Below, piece after piece: positions 1 through 9,268 of a stretch of 52,739 bases of DNA. How positions within the stretch are numbered: position 1 is the first letter of the stretch; each line of letters begins with the position of its first letter. Position numbers and translations under genes: made by a program. The DNA is from Bacteroidaceae bacterium. GTDB taxonomy: Bacteria; Bacteroidota; Bacteroidia; Bacteroidales; Bacteroidaceae. The stretch is taken from NCBI GenBank assembly GCA_017451645.1, contig JAFTNZ010000038.1, forward strand, positions 1 to 52,739. Direction: 5' to 3'. The notes beneath the pieces were generated by a model, which had not been told where the DNA came from, did no database searches, and saw only the letters and a program-made list of their open reading frames with translations.

Positions 1-72
1 ACGATAACTATATAAACATCGTCGATAATCACATAGTCATCGTCGATGATTATATAAACATCGACGATGATT
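1..72. repeat. 21-bp tandem repeat, at least three units, cut by the window edge
   Basis: The core ATCGTCGATAAT / ATCGTCGATGAT / ATCGACGATGAT recurs at 18, 39 and 60, exactly 21 bp apart. Bases 1-8 fit a fourth, partial unit. The AT-rich linker TATATAAACATCG recurs at 9 and 51. Because the core alternates between ATCGTCGAT and its complement ATCGACGAT, units 2 and 3 also form a hairpin. The array ends about 20 bp before the -33 box of the HU-like gene, so a protein-binding role is possible. The array may extend to the left. Confidence 0.8.
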
Positions 73-92
73 AAAGTTTCATGCAAAGCCAT

Positions 93-123
93 TTTGTTTT
101 TTCAGCAAGTCTTATTAACTTTG
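93..123 (+). promoter_or_regulatory. Bacteroidetes-type promoter of the HU-like gene
   Basis: TTTG at 93-96 is followed after 19 bp by TAACTTTG at 116-123, a full match to the -33 TTTG / -7 TAnnTTTG pattern. It lies 36 bp before the ATG at 160, which rules out the longer in-frame start at 67. Confidence 0.75.
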
Positions 124-159
124 CACACAAGCAAACCAACTTTTAATCTTAACATCACT

Positions 160-783
160 ATGGCAGAGTATATCAAACAGGAAATTGTGGACTTGAATGA
201 CACAGGCGAGAAGCAAGTCTATTACCGCATGAAGCGCAACCTGCACTTCACACACGAGCAGTTTTTGGAATGGTTGGAGAATGCTGACCCGTTCATCACG
301 AAACATGCAGAAAGTGTACTGAAACACATCACGCACCAAATGGCTGTAGTCATGGCACTGGGACACAGCGTGACGATTGACGGACTGGGCACTTTCCGTG
401 CCGGCATCGGACTCAAACGCGGGAAGGAGATGGACGGATTGAACGACGGAAAACCAAGCCTCAATGCACAGAGCCTGCAGGTGACGGACGTATATTTCCG
501 GCCGGACAAGAAACTTATCCACGACACGAACTACAACTGCACTCTGACACGCGGTGGCACCCGACGCATCCGCGAGCAGAAATATACCCGTGAAGAGCGA
601 CTGGCCCGTGCTTTGGAATATCTGGACAAACACGCAACCATGAACATCGCGCAATACGTGTCGCTGACCGGCCTGTCGCGCACAGCTGCCACTCTGGAGC
701 TGCAAGCCTTCCGCAACGACCCTGAAAGCGGCATCACCCACGAAGGGCGTGGCACTCACAAAGTGTATGTAAGGAGGAAGTAG
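160..783 (+). CDS. HU-like (HU-HIG type) DNA-binding protein with C-terminal domain
   Basis: The product has 207 residues. The N-terminal half (about 1-125) has the long HU/IHF-like layout of Bacteroidetes histone-like proteins: a helical part, then the hallmark beta segment VTIDGLGTFRAGI, then a strand-rich part. The C-terminal part (about 140-207) is rich in Arg and Lys and looks like a small helix-turn-helix domain (MNIAQYVSLTGLSRTAATLEL) ending in a basic tail. The start at 160 is chosen because a good promoter overlaps the upstream in-frame ATG. The gene stands alone and convergent with the porZ-like gene. A chromosome-binding or architectural role is inferred; no target is visible. Confidence 0.75.
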   Translation: MAEYIKQEIVDLNDTGEKQVYYRMKRNLHFTHEQFLEWLENADPFITKHAESVLKHITHQMAVVMALGHSVTIDGLGTFRAGIGLKRGKEMDGLNDGKPSLNAQSLQVTDVYFRPDKKLIHDTNYNCTLTRGGTRRIREQKYTREERLARALEYLDKHATMNIAQYVSLTGLSRTAATLELQAFRNDPESGITHEGRGTHKVYVRRK

Positions 784-788
784 AGGTG

Positions 789-876
789 GATTTGTGGGCT
801 AAAACGATGAAGAATCCGCTGTTTTAGCCCACTTATAACTGATAGGAGGGCAAGACATCAGTCTGGCCCACAAATC
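789..876. terminator. Convergent terminator region with two competing hairpins
   Basis: GTGGGCTAAAAC (794-805) pairs perfectly with GTTTTAGCCCAC (821-832). The overlapping arm GATTTGTGGGC (789-799) pairs perfectly with GCCCACAAATC (866-876). The two pairings share GTGGGC and exclude each other. The region lies between the convergent HU-like and porZ-like genes, so termination from both sides is the simplest role. Confidence 0.6.
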
Positions 877-933
877 TCAAAAAGGTTGTATCTCCTGTGG
901 TGGAATAACAGAAACAAAGCATTCAGGAGCCGC

Positions 934-3231
934 TCACTTGATAAAGATGATTTTAGTGACAATCCCCTCCTCGCCCTTTTCATCGGTAGCCATCACATGG
1001 TAAACCCCGGAAGCCACCCGTTTGCCCTGCGCGTTACGCCCATCCCAAGAGAAACTTCCTCCCACGGAGGTGCCTTCATGAATCAGGCTGCCATAGGCAT
1101 CTGTGATTTTCACCTGCGAATTCATCATCAGGCCCACGATGCTGACCGTACCCGCATAATCGGGACGCACCGGATTAGGATAGGCACGCACACTGCTCTC
1201 TGAAAAAGAGGATTGTGCCTGAGTGGCTTCACTCTGGTAGGCAACCAACCCTTTGCTGGTGCCTATATAGACCAAGCCGGTCTCTTTGTTGACAGCAATA
1301 CTCTGTATCTCATTAGAAAGTAAGGGGCTGTTTTCAGTAGTGAAATGAGCAATCTGTTCCAGTCCGTCTGCCGAAAGCAGATAGATGCCACCCGATTCTG
1401 TACCCACCCATTTGCGATTGGCACCATCGATAGCAATCTCGGTAATGGCCACACCATCCATCAGATAGTCGGCATAGTTGGTCCCATCGTTGCGTGGTAC
1501 CTTTATCTGGGTAAAGCGGAAGTTGTCGGCCTCATCGAATATGGTGGCCGGATTGGGTATGACAAGAAGCCCTTGCCGGGTACCCACCCAGATGGCTCCA
1601 TCGGCCTCTTCCACGGCACAAGTCACTTCCGCATTGTTCATCTTCTCGCCATCTTGATTCGTCAAGTCTGAGAGGTAAGCAATGCGGTCGTCGGACACGT
1701 CCTCGATAGTACCCTTGTGGTCAAGTACAACGATGCCTGTCTTGGTATAATTCGGTGTCAGAAACCACATCCACCCCCGACGGTCGAAAAAGGTTCTGCG
1801 GAAAGTTTCTACCTGACTAATTTCCTGATGGTAAAGCGACACCCACTTTTTTTCGTGTGTATAGACACTAATGATGTTGGTAGCTCCGGCACAGAGTGCC
1901 CACAGATTCTTCTGGTCATCGTAGCAGAGACCATCTACCCGGACGATGTTAGGATAGCGGTGATCGCTGCTGATAGCGCTGTTGGCCGGAGTATGGAGTC
2001 TGACGAACTTCCCGTCTTGAAACTCGTAAAGCCCTTCACCTGCCGAAGCGGCAAACAGGTGACCGTCGTCATCGGGATCTACAGCAATGGAGGTGATGTC
2101 CCCGTAGCGTGACTTTCCGGTCTGCTCTGTGATGCCTTCCTCCTGATAAATAAGCCATTGGCCATTTCCATCCATCATTTGAATGGTACCGGGATTGTAG
2201 TAGCGATCCAGATAGATACCTCCACCGCAAGTATATAGTTTGCCTCCATGCATGAACATCCTGTAAAAGAGGTTGCGCTTCGGTGCATTCAACGCGAGGG
2301 GAGCCACGCTCTGTTTCAGCGTATTTCCATCGGGGATATAGCCTGCCAATCCTTCGCCGGTGTGCGACACCCAATAGGTGGACTTGCCATAAGTCACATC
2401 GACGGCTCCCAGTGGAGCTTGCATGACCTCGTAGTCTTGTGGAGATTCGAAAAGATAGAGTTTGTCATCAGTACCTACAGCCAGTTTGTCGGCAAGCAGA
2501 CTGAAATAGTTGCAAGTACCCTCCAGCACGCGGGTATATTCTCCCGTCGCAGGATCGAGTGCAAGCAAAGCATGACGGGGAATGTAGCCATAGAGCACCC
2601 CCTTGTGGCTGACAAGATGCGTGAATGTATTGGTGCGTATCCGGGTCCACTTGCTGATGTCGAGCAGATTGTCTGACAAACGGCCACTATAAAGCCCATC
2701 GCCCGGAACAGCAGCCAACAAATAACCATTGCTGACAGCACAACTGACCACCTGTTTGTCAAGCGTATAATTGACAGCAATAGTCCGCTGCCTGACATCC
2801 AGTACAACAATCCCCGTGTTGGTAGCCAAGTAAGCGCGACTGCCTTCCACACTCACCCCATTCACACGCTTGTCGGCCAACGACGAGTTCTTCAAGTCTG
2901 TAATGTTGTAAATGTCTTCCTGTTCGTCCATCAGGTCTATGTTCCCGTTGCTGTAAACCAGCAACAATTTCTTTTCCTGACGACAGAGAGCGATATGCGC
3001 TATTTCCACGTCACTCAACGTATGGACAAGGTCGTATGTCACAATATCACTGTCGTCGGGGTCATAAGAAAAAAGCGAGCCACTGCTCAGGGCATATACT
3101 TTACCGCCAAAAAACACACTCATGGAGGTGCTTCCATAGGCCATGTGAGCCTGCCACTCACCTACAGCCAACTGAGCGTGAAGAACAACTCCCAAGCACC
3201 ACAACAAACAAAGAAGAACAAGTTTTTTCAT
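934..3231 (-). CDS. porZ: PorZ-like secreted beta-propeller protein
   Basis: The product has 765 residues. A signal peptide ends near HAQ at residue 20. Next come two beta-propeller-like regions with two-component-regulator propeller motifs (for example GAIWVGTRQGLLVI and NRKWVGTESGGIYLLS). The end (about 680-765) is an Ig/FlgD-like domain with AYPNPV, WDGRNAQGKRVASGVY and a final KIIFIK, as in type IX secretion (T9SS) C-terminal domains. Length and domain order match Porphyromonas PorZ, an outer-membrane factor of T9SS cargo processing. No other T9SS gene is in the window, so the role here is uncertain. The gene starts 15 bp after rdgB and should be co-transcribed with it. Confidence 0.65.
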   Translation of the reverse strand: MKKLVLLCLLWCLGVVLHAQLAVGEWQAHMAYGSTSMSVFFGGKVYALSSGSLFSYDPDDSDIVTYDLVHTLSDVEIAHIALCRQEKKLLLVYSNGNIDLMDEQEDIYNITDLKNSSLADKRVNGVSVEGSRAYLATNTGIVVLDVRQRTIAVNYTLDKQVVSCAVSNGYLLAAVPGDGLYSGRLSDNLLDISKWTRIRTNTFTHLVSHKGVLYGYIPRHALLALDPATGEYTRVLEGTCNYFSLLADKLAVGTDDKLYLFESPQDYEVMQAPLGAVDVTYGKSTYWVSHTGEGLAGYIPDGNTLKQSVAPLALNAPKRNLFYRMFMHGGKLYTCGGGIYLDRYYNPGTIQMMDGNGQWLIYQEEGITEQTGKSRYGDITSIAVDPDDDGHLFAASAGEGLYEFQDGKFVRLHTPANSAISSDHRYPNIVRVDGLCYDDQKNLWALCAGATNIISVYTHEKKWVSLYHQEISQVETFRRTFFDRRGWMWFLTPNYTKTGIVVLDHKGTIEDVSDDRIAYLSDLTNQDGEKMNNAEVTCAVEEADGAIWVGTRQGLLVIPNPATIFDEADNFRFTQIKVPRNDGTNYADYLMDGVAITEIAIDGANRKWVGTESGGIYLLSADGLEQIAHFTTENSPLLSNEIQSIAVNKETGLVYIGTSKGLVAYQSEATQAQSSFSESSVRAYPNPVRPDYAGTVSIVGLMMNSQVKITDAYGSLIHEGTSVGGSFSWDGRNAQGKRVASGVYHVMATDEKGEEGIVTKIIFIK

Positions 3232-3246
3232 ACAAACTCTAAAATA

Positions 3247-3852
3247 CTAACACTTGTAACTACTACACGGGGAATGCTCCGCAAGAAATTTGCACAACTT
3301 CTCCACAGCACGCGCACGATGGCTAATGCGGTTCTTGATGTCATTGCCCAACAACGCGAAAGAGTGGTCGTAACCTTCGGGGCGGAAGATGGGGTCGTAG
3401 CCGAATCCGCCTTCTCCCTCGCGCTCTTCCAGGATGGTTCCCTTTACCACTCCCTCGAAAAGGAACTCCTCTCCCTTTATTATTAACGCAATAACGGTGC
3501 GAAATTGTGCATGACGGTCATTTTTTCCATCCAATTCTTCCAAAAGCTTCTGCATGTTGGCTTCAGAATCATGTCCCGGACCTGCATAACGGGCAGAATA
3601 GACACCTGGGGCCCCATCCAAGGCATCGACTTCCAAACCAGTGTCATCAGCAAAGCAATCCTGCCCATAGCGCTCATAGATATAACGGGCTTTCATCAAT
3701 GCGTTTCCTTCCAAGGTGTCGGCTGTTTCGGGAATGTCGTCGGTGCAACCTATCTCTTTCAGGCTTTTCAGTTCAATACTGTCTCCGAGGATGGCGCTAA
3801 CCTCCTCCAATTTGTGTCGGTTGTTTGTTACAAAAATCATTTCATTTACCAT
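3247..3852 (-). CDS. rdgB: Non-canonical purine NTP pyrophosphatase (RdgB/HAM1)
   Basis: The product has 201 residues and belongs to the Ham1/Maf-like ITPase family. This enzyme hydrolyses dITP, ITP and XTP to monophosphates and so keeps deaminated purines out of DNA and RNA. Visible motifs are the N-terminal [12 protein letters not shown], the signature [20 protein letters not shown], and near the end GFGYDPIF and SHRARAV. The start at 3852 gives the usual number of residues before the TNN motif; the ATG at 3840 is an alternative. The chosen ATG lies inside an arm of an intergenic inverted repeat. The gene sits between yitT and porZ on the same strand. Confidence 0.92.
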   Translation of the reverse strand: MVNEMIFVTNNRHKLEEVSAILGDSIELKSLKEIGCTDDIPETADTLEGNALMKARYIYERYGQDCFADDTGLEVDALDGAPGVYSARYAGPGHDSEANMQKLLEELDGKNDRHAQFRTVIALIIKGEEFLFEGVVKGTILEEREGEGGFGYDPIFRPEGYDHSFALLGNDIKNRISHRARAVEKLCKFLAEHSPCSSYKC

Positions 3853-3913
3853 TTACCATTTACAAAGTACCATTTATCATGCTGTACACAAATTGTACCT
3901 TGTAAATGGTAAA
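3852..3913. repeat. Intergenic inverted repeat with 19-bp arms
   Basis: TTTACCATTTACAAAGTAC at 3852-3870 pairs with GTACCTTGTAAATGGTAAA at 3895-3913, with one mismatch and a 24-nt loop. A third TTTACC copy at 3845 makes the left arm partly tandem. It fills the yitT-rdgB gap and supplies the first codons of rdgB. It resembles dispersed palindromic intergenic repeats rather than a terminator, because no T-run follows it in the direction of transcription. Confidence 0.7.
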
Positions 3914-3925
3914 TTGTACATGCAC

Positions 3926-4873
3926 TTATTTTTTCTTGCTCTTTACTTTAATCTGGTCAAATCCTTCGCCATAGACACCCACCACGTTGCTTTGCGAAAT
4001 GAAGGCGTTGGGGTCTATGTCCTTCACCAGGCGGAAAATGTGGATGGCCTCACTCTTCTTGGCCAATATGCAAAGTACCTTCATAGGCTGTTTGCTGTAA
4101 AAGCCTGTACCATCCAGTATGGTGACACCGCGGTTCACTTCCGTTAAGACAGCTTCGCCAATCTCCTCGTACTTCTTGCTGAAGATAAGGAATTGCACAC
4201 TCTGTCGGGCACTGTTGACAATATAGTCGATGGCCACACTGATGATGATGAGTGTGACGAAACCGAATACTACGCGGCGCCAATCTTCGAAAATGAAATA
4301 GCAGGAAGAGATGATGACAATGTCGCACACCATAATCATGCGACCGAAAGTGATGGTCTTGTACTTGTTGACAATGGCAGCGATGATGTCCGTACCACCC
4401 GTACTACCACCTACTATGAATACCACGGCAATACCTACTCCGCAGAATATGGAACCGATGACGCAGGCCATAAAGTCCTGTCCGGGACCGATAATTTGTA
4501 GTAGTTCGCCTGTTTCGGGGTTCTTCATCATCTCTTGGAATACATCCAGGAAGAATGTCAGCACCGATACAGAATAGATAGTTTTCAAGCAGAATTTCAG
4601 TCCCAAGATATAGAGGGCTACTGCCAGAAAGGCCGCATTGATGACGAAATAGGAAATTTGCATCTCAATGCCTGTGGCATAGTATATGATGGCCGAGATA
4701 CCTGTCACTCCTCCCGTGGTTATCTGATAGGGTAGCAGGAAAAGGGTCCATCCGAGTGCATAGGCCATCAAGCCTAAAGTGATTGTGAGATAGTCTTTGG
4801 TTTCTCGCCAAAGAAGACCCACCCTGCCCCTCCCAGAGGAGGGGAGTGAGTTGCCTTTTTTGTCTGTTTCCAT
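3926..4873 (-). CDS. YitT family membrane protein (DUF161 + DUF2179)
   Basis: The product has 315 residues. After about 22 unusual residues, five to six hydrophobic segments follow between about 30 and 220, with the family motifs LPYQITTGGVTGIS and FIVGGSTGGTDIIA. The C-terminus (about 225-285) is the soluble DUF2179 domain (VTILDGTGFYSKQPMKVL). The family is known as putative membrane transport or regulatory proteins; the substrate is not established. The N-terminus (NSLPSSGRGRVGLL) is translated from a dispersed GC-rich palindromic repeat and the start codon lies in that element's spacer. The next Met (residue 36) would remove part of the first membrane segment. The gene lies 52 bp downstream of leuS. 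Confidence 0.85.
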   Translation of the reverse strand: METDKKGNSLPSSGRGRVGLLWRETKDYLTITLGLMAYALGWTLFLLPYQITTGGVTGISAIIYYATGIEMQISYFVINAAFLAVALYILGLKFCLKTIYSVSVLTFFLDVFQEMMKNPETGELLQIIGPGQDFMACVIGSIFCGVGIAVVFIVGGSTGGTDIIAAIVNKYKTITFGRMIMVCDIVIISSCYFIFEDWRRVVFGFVTLIIISVAIDYIVNSARQSVQFLIFSKKYEEIGEAVLTEVNRGVTILDGTGFYSKQPMKVLCILAKKSEAIHIFRLVKDIDPNAFISQSNVVGVYGEGFDQIKVKSKKK

Positions 4874-4922
4874 ACGTATTGTCTATTTACTCCCCTCCCT
4901 TGGGAGGGGTAGGGGGAGGGTC
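4815..4922. repeat. GC-rich inverted-repeat element, copy 2 (leuS/yitT junction)
   Basis: Two palindromic ends face each other. The left end (4815-4849) begins AGACCCACCC and ends GAGGGGAGT. The right end (4889-4922) begins ACTCCCCTCCC and ends GGAGGGTCT. About 40 bp of AT-richer sequence separates them. The left end is translated as the N-terminus of YitT, the spacer holds the yitT ATG, and the right end reaches to 4 bp from the leuS stop. Layout and end sequences match the element inside leuS at 6433-6535. Confidence 0.85.
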
Positions 4923-4925
4923 TGT

Positions 4926-7850
4926 TTACAGTACAATGTTCACAATCTTTTTCGGTACGATGATGACCTTCTTCGGAGTCTTTCCTTCAATCCATTTCTG
5001 ACTCTGCTCGTCAGCCATCACAGTACTTTCGATGGTTGCATTATCGGCATCTGCAGGGAAGTCCAATGTGAAACGTGCCTTACCGTTGAAAGAGATGGTA
5101 TATTTTACGGTATCCTCTACAAGGTATGATTCATTGTACTCCGGCCACTTGGCATCGCAGACACTGGTAACTGGCAGTCCGTCACTATGCAGCATTTCCC
5201 AAAGTTCTTCGGCCAAATGGGGGGCAAAAGGCGCAATCAGCGTGGTCAGCAGGCGCAGGACCTCTGTAGAACGACACTTCAATTGGATCAGTTCGTTGAC
5301 ACAAATCATGAAGGCACTGATGCTGGTGTTGTATGAGAAGGTCTCGATATCACCGGTTACCTTCTTGATGAGTTTGTGGATGCACTTCAACTCCTCTTTT
5401 GTCGCGGGGACATCGGTGGGCAGATATTCATCCGTACGGCTGTAGAACAATCCCCACAGCTTCTTCAAGAAGCGGTGTACACCATCGATTCCGTTAGTAT
5501 CCCATGGTTTGCTCTGCTCTACAGGTCCCAAGAACATCTCGTACATACGCAAGGTGTCGGCACCGTATTTCTCTACAATCATGTCGGGGTTCACCACGTT
5601 GAACATCGATTTTGACATCTTCTCTACGGCCCAACCGCAGATATATTTGCCATCCTCAAGGATGAACTCTGCATCGTTATACTCAGGACGCCATGCCTTA
5701 AAAGCTTCCACATCCAACACATCGGCACTTACAATGTTCACATCGACATGCAGGGGTGTCACATCGTACTGGCCCTTCAGGCCATGGCTGACGAAGGTGT
5801 TGGTATCCTTGATACGATATACGAAGTTGCTTCGTCCCTGAATCATTCCTTGGTTCACCAGTTTCTGGAATGGCTCATCCTTCATGCTGACTCCCAGGTC
5901 ATAGAGGAACTTGTTCCAGAAACGGCTGTAGATAAGGTGTCCTGTAGCGTGTTCGGTACCACCTACATAAAGGTCCACATTCTGCCAGTAGCCTGCAGCC
6001 TTCTGACTCAGCAATGCGTTGTCGTTCTGCGGGTCCATATAGCGCAAATAGTAGGCGCTTGAACCGGCAAAGCCAGGCATTGTATTCAGTTCCAAGGGGA
6101 ATACATTTACGTTGTCGATGAGGGTATTGTCCACCACTTCGCCTTTCTGTACATCCCAAGCCCACTTGGTTGCATTGCCCAACGGTGGTTCGCCTGTCTC
6201 GGTAGGCAGGAACTTGGATACTTCGGGGAGTTCCAGTGGAAGTTTGCTGCTATCAATCATGTAGGGCATGCCATCCTTGTAATATACAGGGAACGGTTCG
6301 CCCCAGTAGCGCTGGCGGCTGAAGATGGCATCGCGAAGACGGAAGTTCACCTTCACGCGGCCAAGTCCGTGCTCTTTCACATATTTCTTGGTGGCAGCGA
6401 TAGCCTCTTTGATGGTAAGTCCGTTGAGGACCAGACCCTCCCCCTGCCCCTCCGCAAGGGAGGGGAGTGAATTGTTTTGCCCATCAATGGCAGAAGTTTT
6501 TACTCCTTCCCCTTGGGGAAGGCTGGGATGGGGTCTTCTGGGACTGTTGCAGACGATACCCTCTTTGGCATCGAAACTTTCTTCGCTCACATCGCATCCC
6601 TCAACCAATGGGATGATAGGCAAGCCAAAGTGCTTGGCAAAAGCATAGTCACGGCTGTCGTGGGCAGGTACGGCCATGATGGCACCTGTTCCGTATCCGG
6701 CCAATACATAGTCACTGATCCAGATGGGTACAGCCTCACCGGTGAAGGGGTTGATGGCATACGAGCCACTGAATACACCTGTCACCTTGCGATCGGCGAT
6801 ACGTTCGCGCTCGGTACGCTTCTTGGTGCGGTCAAGGTAAGCTTCTACCTCCTCCTTCTGCTCGGCTGTTGTCAGTTGGGCAACCAACTCACTTTCGGGT
6901 GCCAATACCATGAAGGTGACGCCGAACATGGTGTCTGCACGGGTGGTGAAGATGGTGAATTCCATGTCTGAGTCTTTCACGCGGAATTGTACCTCGGCAC
7001 CCTCTGAGCGGCCAATCCAGTTCTTCTGGGTCTCCTTCAGTGACTCTGTCCAATCTATCTTGTCCAATCCGTCAAGCAGACGCTGTGCATAGGCGCTTAC
7101 ACGCAAGCACCATTGGCGCATCTTCTTCTGCACTACAGGGAATCCGCCGCGTTCAGATACACCGTCCACCACTTCGTCGTTGGCCAATACTGTACCTAAG
7201 GCCGGACACCAGTTTACCATGGTTTCGCCCAGATAAGCGATGCGGTAGTTCATCAATGTCTCTTGCTGCTCCTTCTCTGTCATGGCATTCCACTCATCGG
7301 CGGTGAAGTTCAATTCTTCACTTTGGGCCACGTCCAGTCCTTCTGTACCCTTCTGGGCAAAGTGTTCCACCAGTTTGCTGATGGGTTGTGCCTTCTGGCA
7401 AGAGTTGCAATAGAAACTGCCGAACATCTGTTGGAAGGCCCATTGGGTCCAATGGTAGTATCCCGGTTCGCAGGTACGCACTTCGCGGTCCCAATCGAAT
7501 GAGAAACCTATCTTGTCCAATTGCTCACGGTAGCGGTTGATGTTTGCTTCTGTGGTAACGGCCGGGTGTTGTCCGGTCTGTATAGCATATTGTTCTGCTG
7601 GCAATCCATACGCATCATATCCCATGGGATTCAGCACGTTGAATCCCTGTTGGCGTTTGTATCGGGCATAAATGTCACTGGCAATGTAGCCCAGCGGATG
7701 GCCCACGTGCAATCCGGCCCCTGATGGATAGGGGAACATATTCAGTACATAGAATTTCTTTTTGGTGTCGTCTTCAGCAACTTTATAGGTCTTCTGCTCC
7801 ACCCATCGTTGTTGCCATTTTTTCTCAATTTCTCTGAAATTATATTCCAT
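4926..7850 (-). CDS. leuS: Leucyl-tRNA synthetase, with an in-frame repeat insertion
   Basis: The product has 974 residues. It charges tRNA-Leu with leucine in the cytoplasm. The class I signatures are present: HVGH at residues 48-51 after PYPSGAGL, and KMSKS in [10 protein letters not shown]. The editing domain (CP1) motif [18 protein letters not shown] and the [16 protein letters not shown] segment are intact. Bacteroidales LeuRS is usually about 940-945 residues; the surplus is explained by about 35 extra residues at about 439-473 ([12 protein letters not shown] through SLAEGQGEG), translated from an inverted-repeat element. Reading resumes in frame with [10 protein letters not shown]. The insertion sits near the junction of the editing domain and the second half of the catalytic domain. 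The gene follows ftsZ by 51 bp. Confidence 0.96.
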   Translation of the reverse strand: MEYNFREIEKKWQQRWVEQKTYKVAEDDTKKKFYVLNMFPYPSGAGLHVGHPLGYIASDIYARYKRQQGFNVLNPMGYDAYGLPAEQYAIQTGQHPAVTTEANINRYREQLDKIGFSFDWDREVRTCEPGYYHWTQWAFQQMFGSFYCNSCQKAQPISKLVEHFAQKGTEGLDVAQSEELNFTADEWNAMTEKEQQETLMNYRIAYLGETMVNWCPALGTVLANDEVVDGVSERGGFPVVQKKMRQWCLRVSAYAQRLLDGLDKIDWTESLKETQKNWIGRSEGAEVQFRVKDSDMEFTIFTTRADTMFGVTFMVLAPESELVAQLTTAEQKEEVEAYLDRTKKRTERERIADRKVTGVFSGSYAINPFTGEAVPIWISDYVLAGYGTGAIMAVPAHDSRDYAFAKHFGLPIIPLVEGCDVSEESFDAKEGIVCNSPRRPHPSLPQGEGVKTSAIDGQNNSLPSLAEGQGEGLVLNGLTIKEAIAATKKYVKEHGLGRVKVNFRLRDAIFSRQRYWGEPFPVYYKDGMPYMIDSSKLPLELPEVSKFLPTETGEPPLGNATKWAWDVQKGEVVDNTLIDNVNVFPLELNTMPGFAGSSAYYLRYMDPQNDNALLSQKAAGYWQNVDLYVGGTEHATGHLIYSRFWNKFLYDLGVSMKDEPFQKLVNQGMIQGRSNFVYRIKDTNTFVSHGLKGQYDVTPLHVDVNIVSADVLDVEAFKAWRPEYNDAEFILEDGKYICGWAVEKMSKSMFNVVNPDMIVEKYGADTLRMYEMFLGPVEQSKPWDTNGIDGVHRFLKKLWGLFYSRTDEYLPTDVPATKEELKCIHKLIKKVTGDIETFSYNTSISAFMICVNELIQLKCRSTEVLRLLTTLIAPFAPHLAEELWEMLHSDGLPVTSVCDAKWPEYNESYLVEDTVKYTISFNGKARFTLDFPADADNATIESTVMADEQSQKWIEGKTPKKVIIVPKKIVNIVL
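6433..6535. repeat. GC-rich inverted-repeat element, copy 1 (inside leuS)
   Basis: The left end, 6433-6467, runs from AGACCCTCCCCC to GGGAGGGGAGT. The right end, 6502-6535, runs from ACTCCTTCCCC to GGGATGGGGTCT. They are imperfect inverted copies of each other, each with its own internal palindrome (CCTCCGCAAGGGAGG; CCTTCCCCTTGGGGAAGG). A spacer of about 34 bp lies between. Both the ends and the spacer are open in the leuS frame. No clear target-site duplication is visible. Confidence 0.85.
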
Positions 7851-7901
7851 AACGGATCTCTTTATATATATTTTATTATGTGATTATACCCTATTTCACT
7901 C

Positions 7902-9242
7902 TCAGAAGAAAGTAATCATCCCATCGGATTCGACATGCGTATCGGCGGAATCCGACTGTATTGAATCCGCTTCAGCAGAAGCGGACTCGGGGTGACGCAG
8001 TGTTTCAAGCTCTGCCAATTCTTTGAAGGTACGTCTGTAAGCAGGTGAACTTTCGATAGCTGCAATGAGAGAGGCATTGTCCAAATCCTCATCAGCAAAA
8101 AGGAAAGTGCGCACAGTTCGTTTGGGAGAAAGTTTCGAAGGACCATAATATTTCTCCACCTTAGCTTGATTCTCTTCGGTCTGCTGGATACGCCAACGTT
8201 CGTTACGGATACGTTCCTCGGTACGCCGTCCTGCCAATGCCTCATCCATACCAGGAATATGCTCCATACTGAATCCGGTAGCCAGCAAAGTGATTTTCAC
8301 CTCATCCTGCAAAGTCGGATCGTCAGCAACTCCCCAGATAACCTCTATCTCCGAAGAACAAAAACGGTTCATGAAATTATCCAACTCATCCATTTCCTCC
8401 ACAATAAGCGGTTTCGTTGTACTCTGGTAAATGTTGAAGAGAATCTTGCGGGAATTGTAAATGTCATTATTATTGAGCAGAGGAGAATAAAGCGCTGCGG
8501 AAATGGCATTGTCGAGACGCTTCTCACCTGTACCTGTTCCGGTACTCATGATGGCTACACCTCCATCTTTAAGCACTTTGCTGACATCACGAAAATCAAG
8601 ATTGATAATGCCCTCTACAGTTATGATTTCAGCAATACTCTTGGTGGCAGTAGTGAGCATACGGTCAGCCACACGGAAGGCTTCGGCAATCGTCTGACTG
8701 GGATACATCTCACGCAAACGCTCATTGTTGATGACAAGTAGGGCATCCACATGCTGTGCAATAGCCTCTACCCCTTCAATAGCCTTTAAAATTTTAGGTT
8801 CTCTCTCGAACTTGAAAGGAATAGTGACAATACCCACCGTAAGCATACCCATCTCTTTGGCAGCACGGGCGACCACAGGAGCAGCCCCTGTGCCTGTCCC
8901 CCCCCCCATACCGGCAGTAATGAAAACCATCTGTGTACGGTCACTGAAGAGTGACTTGATTTCCTCAATGCTCTCTTCTGCCGCCATACGTCCGACTTCA
9001 GGTTGGGCACCGGCACCCAATCCTTTACAGGTCTCAGGACCCAACTGGATTCGGATGGGTATATCAGAACTATTGAGTGCTTGAATATCGGTATTGCAAA
9101 GTACAAAGGTAACATCATGAATACCTTCGTGGTACATATTCTTTACAGCGTTGCTACCACCGCCTCCTACACCAATAACCTTTATGATGTTGGGAGTGCC
9201 GGTAGGTAAATTCAATGGCAGGGTGCTATTATAGTCGTTCAT
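7902..9242 (-). CDS. ftsZ: Cell division GTPase FtsZ
   Basis: The product has 446 residues. It is the tubulin-like GTPase that forms the Z-ring at midcell. The nucleotide-binding loop VGGGGSNAV (about 25-33) and the tubulin signature GGGTGTG (113-119) are intact, as is the T7-loop region NLDFRDV. After about residue 320 comes a variable linker and a short tail ending MITFF; the tail carries a YRRTFKELAEL helix-like stretch that may be its partner-binding peptide. It is the last fts gene of the cluster, 26 bp after ftsA, so it should be made together with its membrane tether. Confidence 0.97.
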   Translation of the reverse strand: MNDYNSTLPLNLPTGTPNIIKVIGVGGGGSNAVKNMYHEGIHDVTFVLCNTDIQALNSSDIPIRIQLGPETCKGLGAGAQPEVGRMAAEESIEEIKSLFSDRTQMVFITAGMGGGTGTGAAPVVARAAKEMGMLTVGIVTIPFKFEREPKILKAIEGVEAIAQHVDALLVINNERLREMYPSQTIAEAFRVADRMLTTATKSIAEIITVEGIINLDFRDVSKVLKDGGVAIMSTGTGTGEKRLDNAISAALYSPLLNNNDIYNSRKILFNIYQSTTKPLIVEEMDELDNFMNRFCSSEIEVIWGVADDPTLQDEVKITLLATGFSMEHIPGMDEALAGRRTEERIRNERWRIQQTEENQAKVEKYYGPSKLSPKRTVRTFLFADEDLDNASLIAAIESSPAYRRTFKELAELETLRHPESASAEADSIQSDSADTHVESDGMITFF

Positions 9243-9268
9243 CTATTTTTAGTTTTGAGTTATGATTT

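Noticed and set aside
115-759. Long minus-strand frame opposite the HU-like gene
   Set aside because: It is the antisense shadow of a gene with clear domains and a promoter.
6433-6535. Sequencing or assembly error in leuS
   Set aside because: The extra DNA keeps the frame, has internal repeat structure and matches another copy at 4815-4922.
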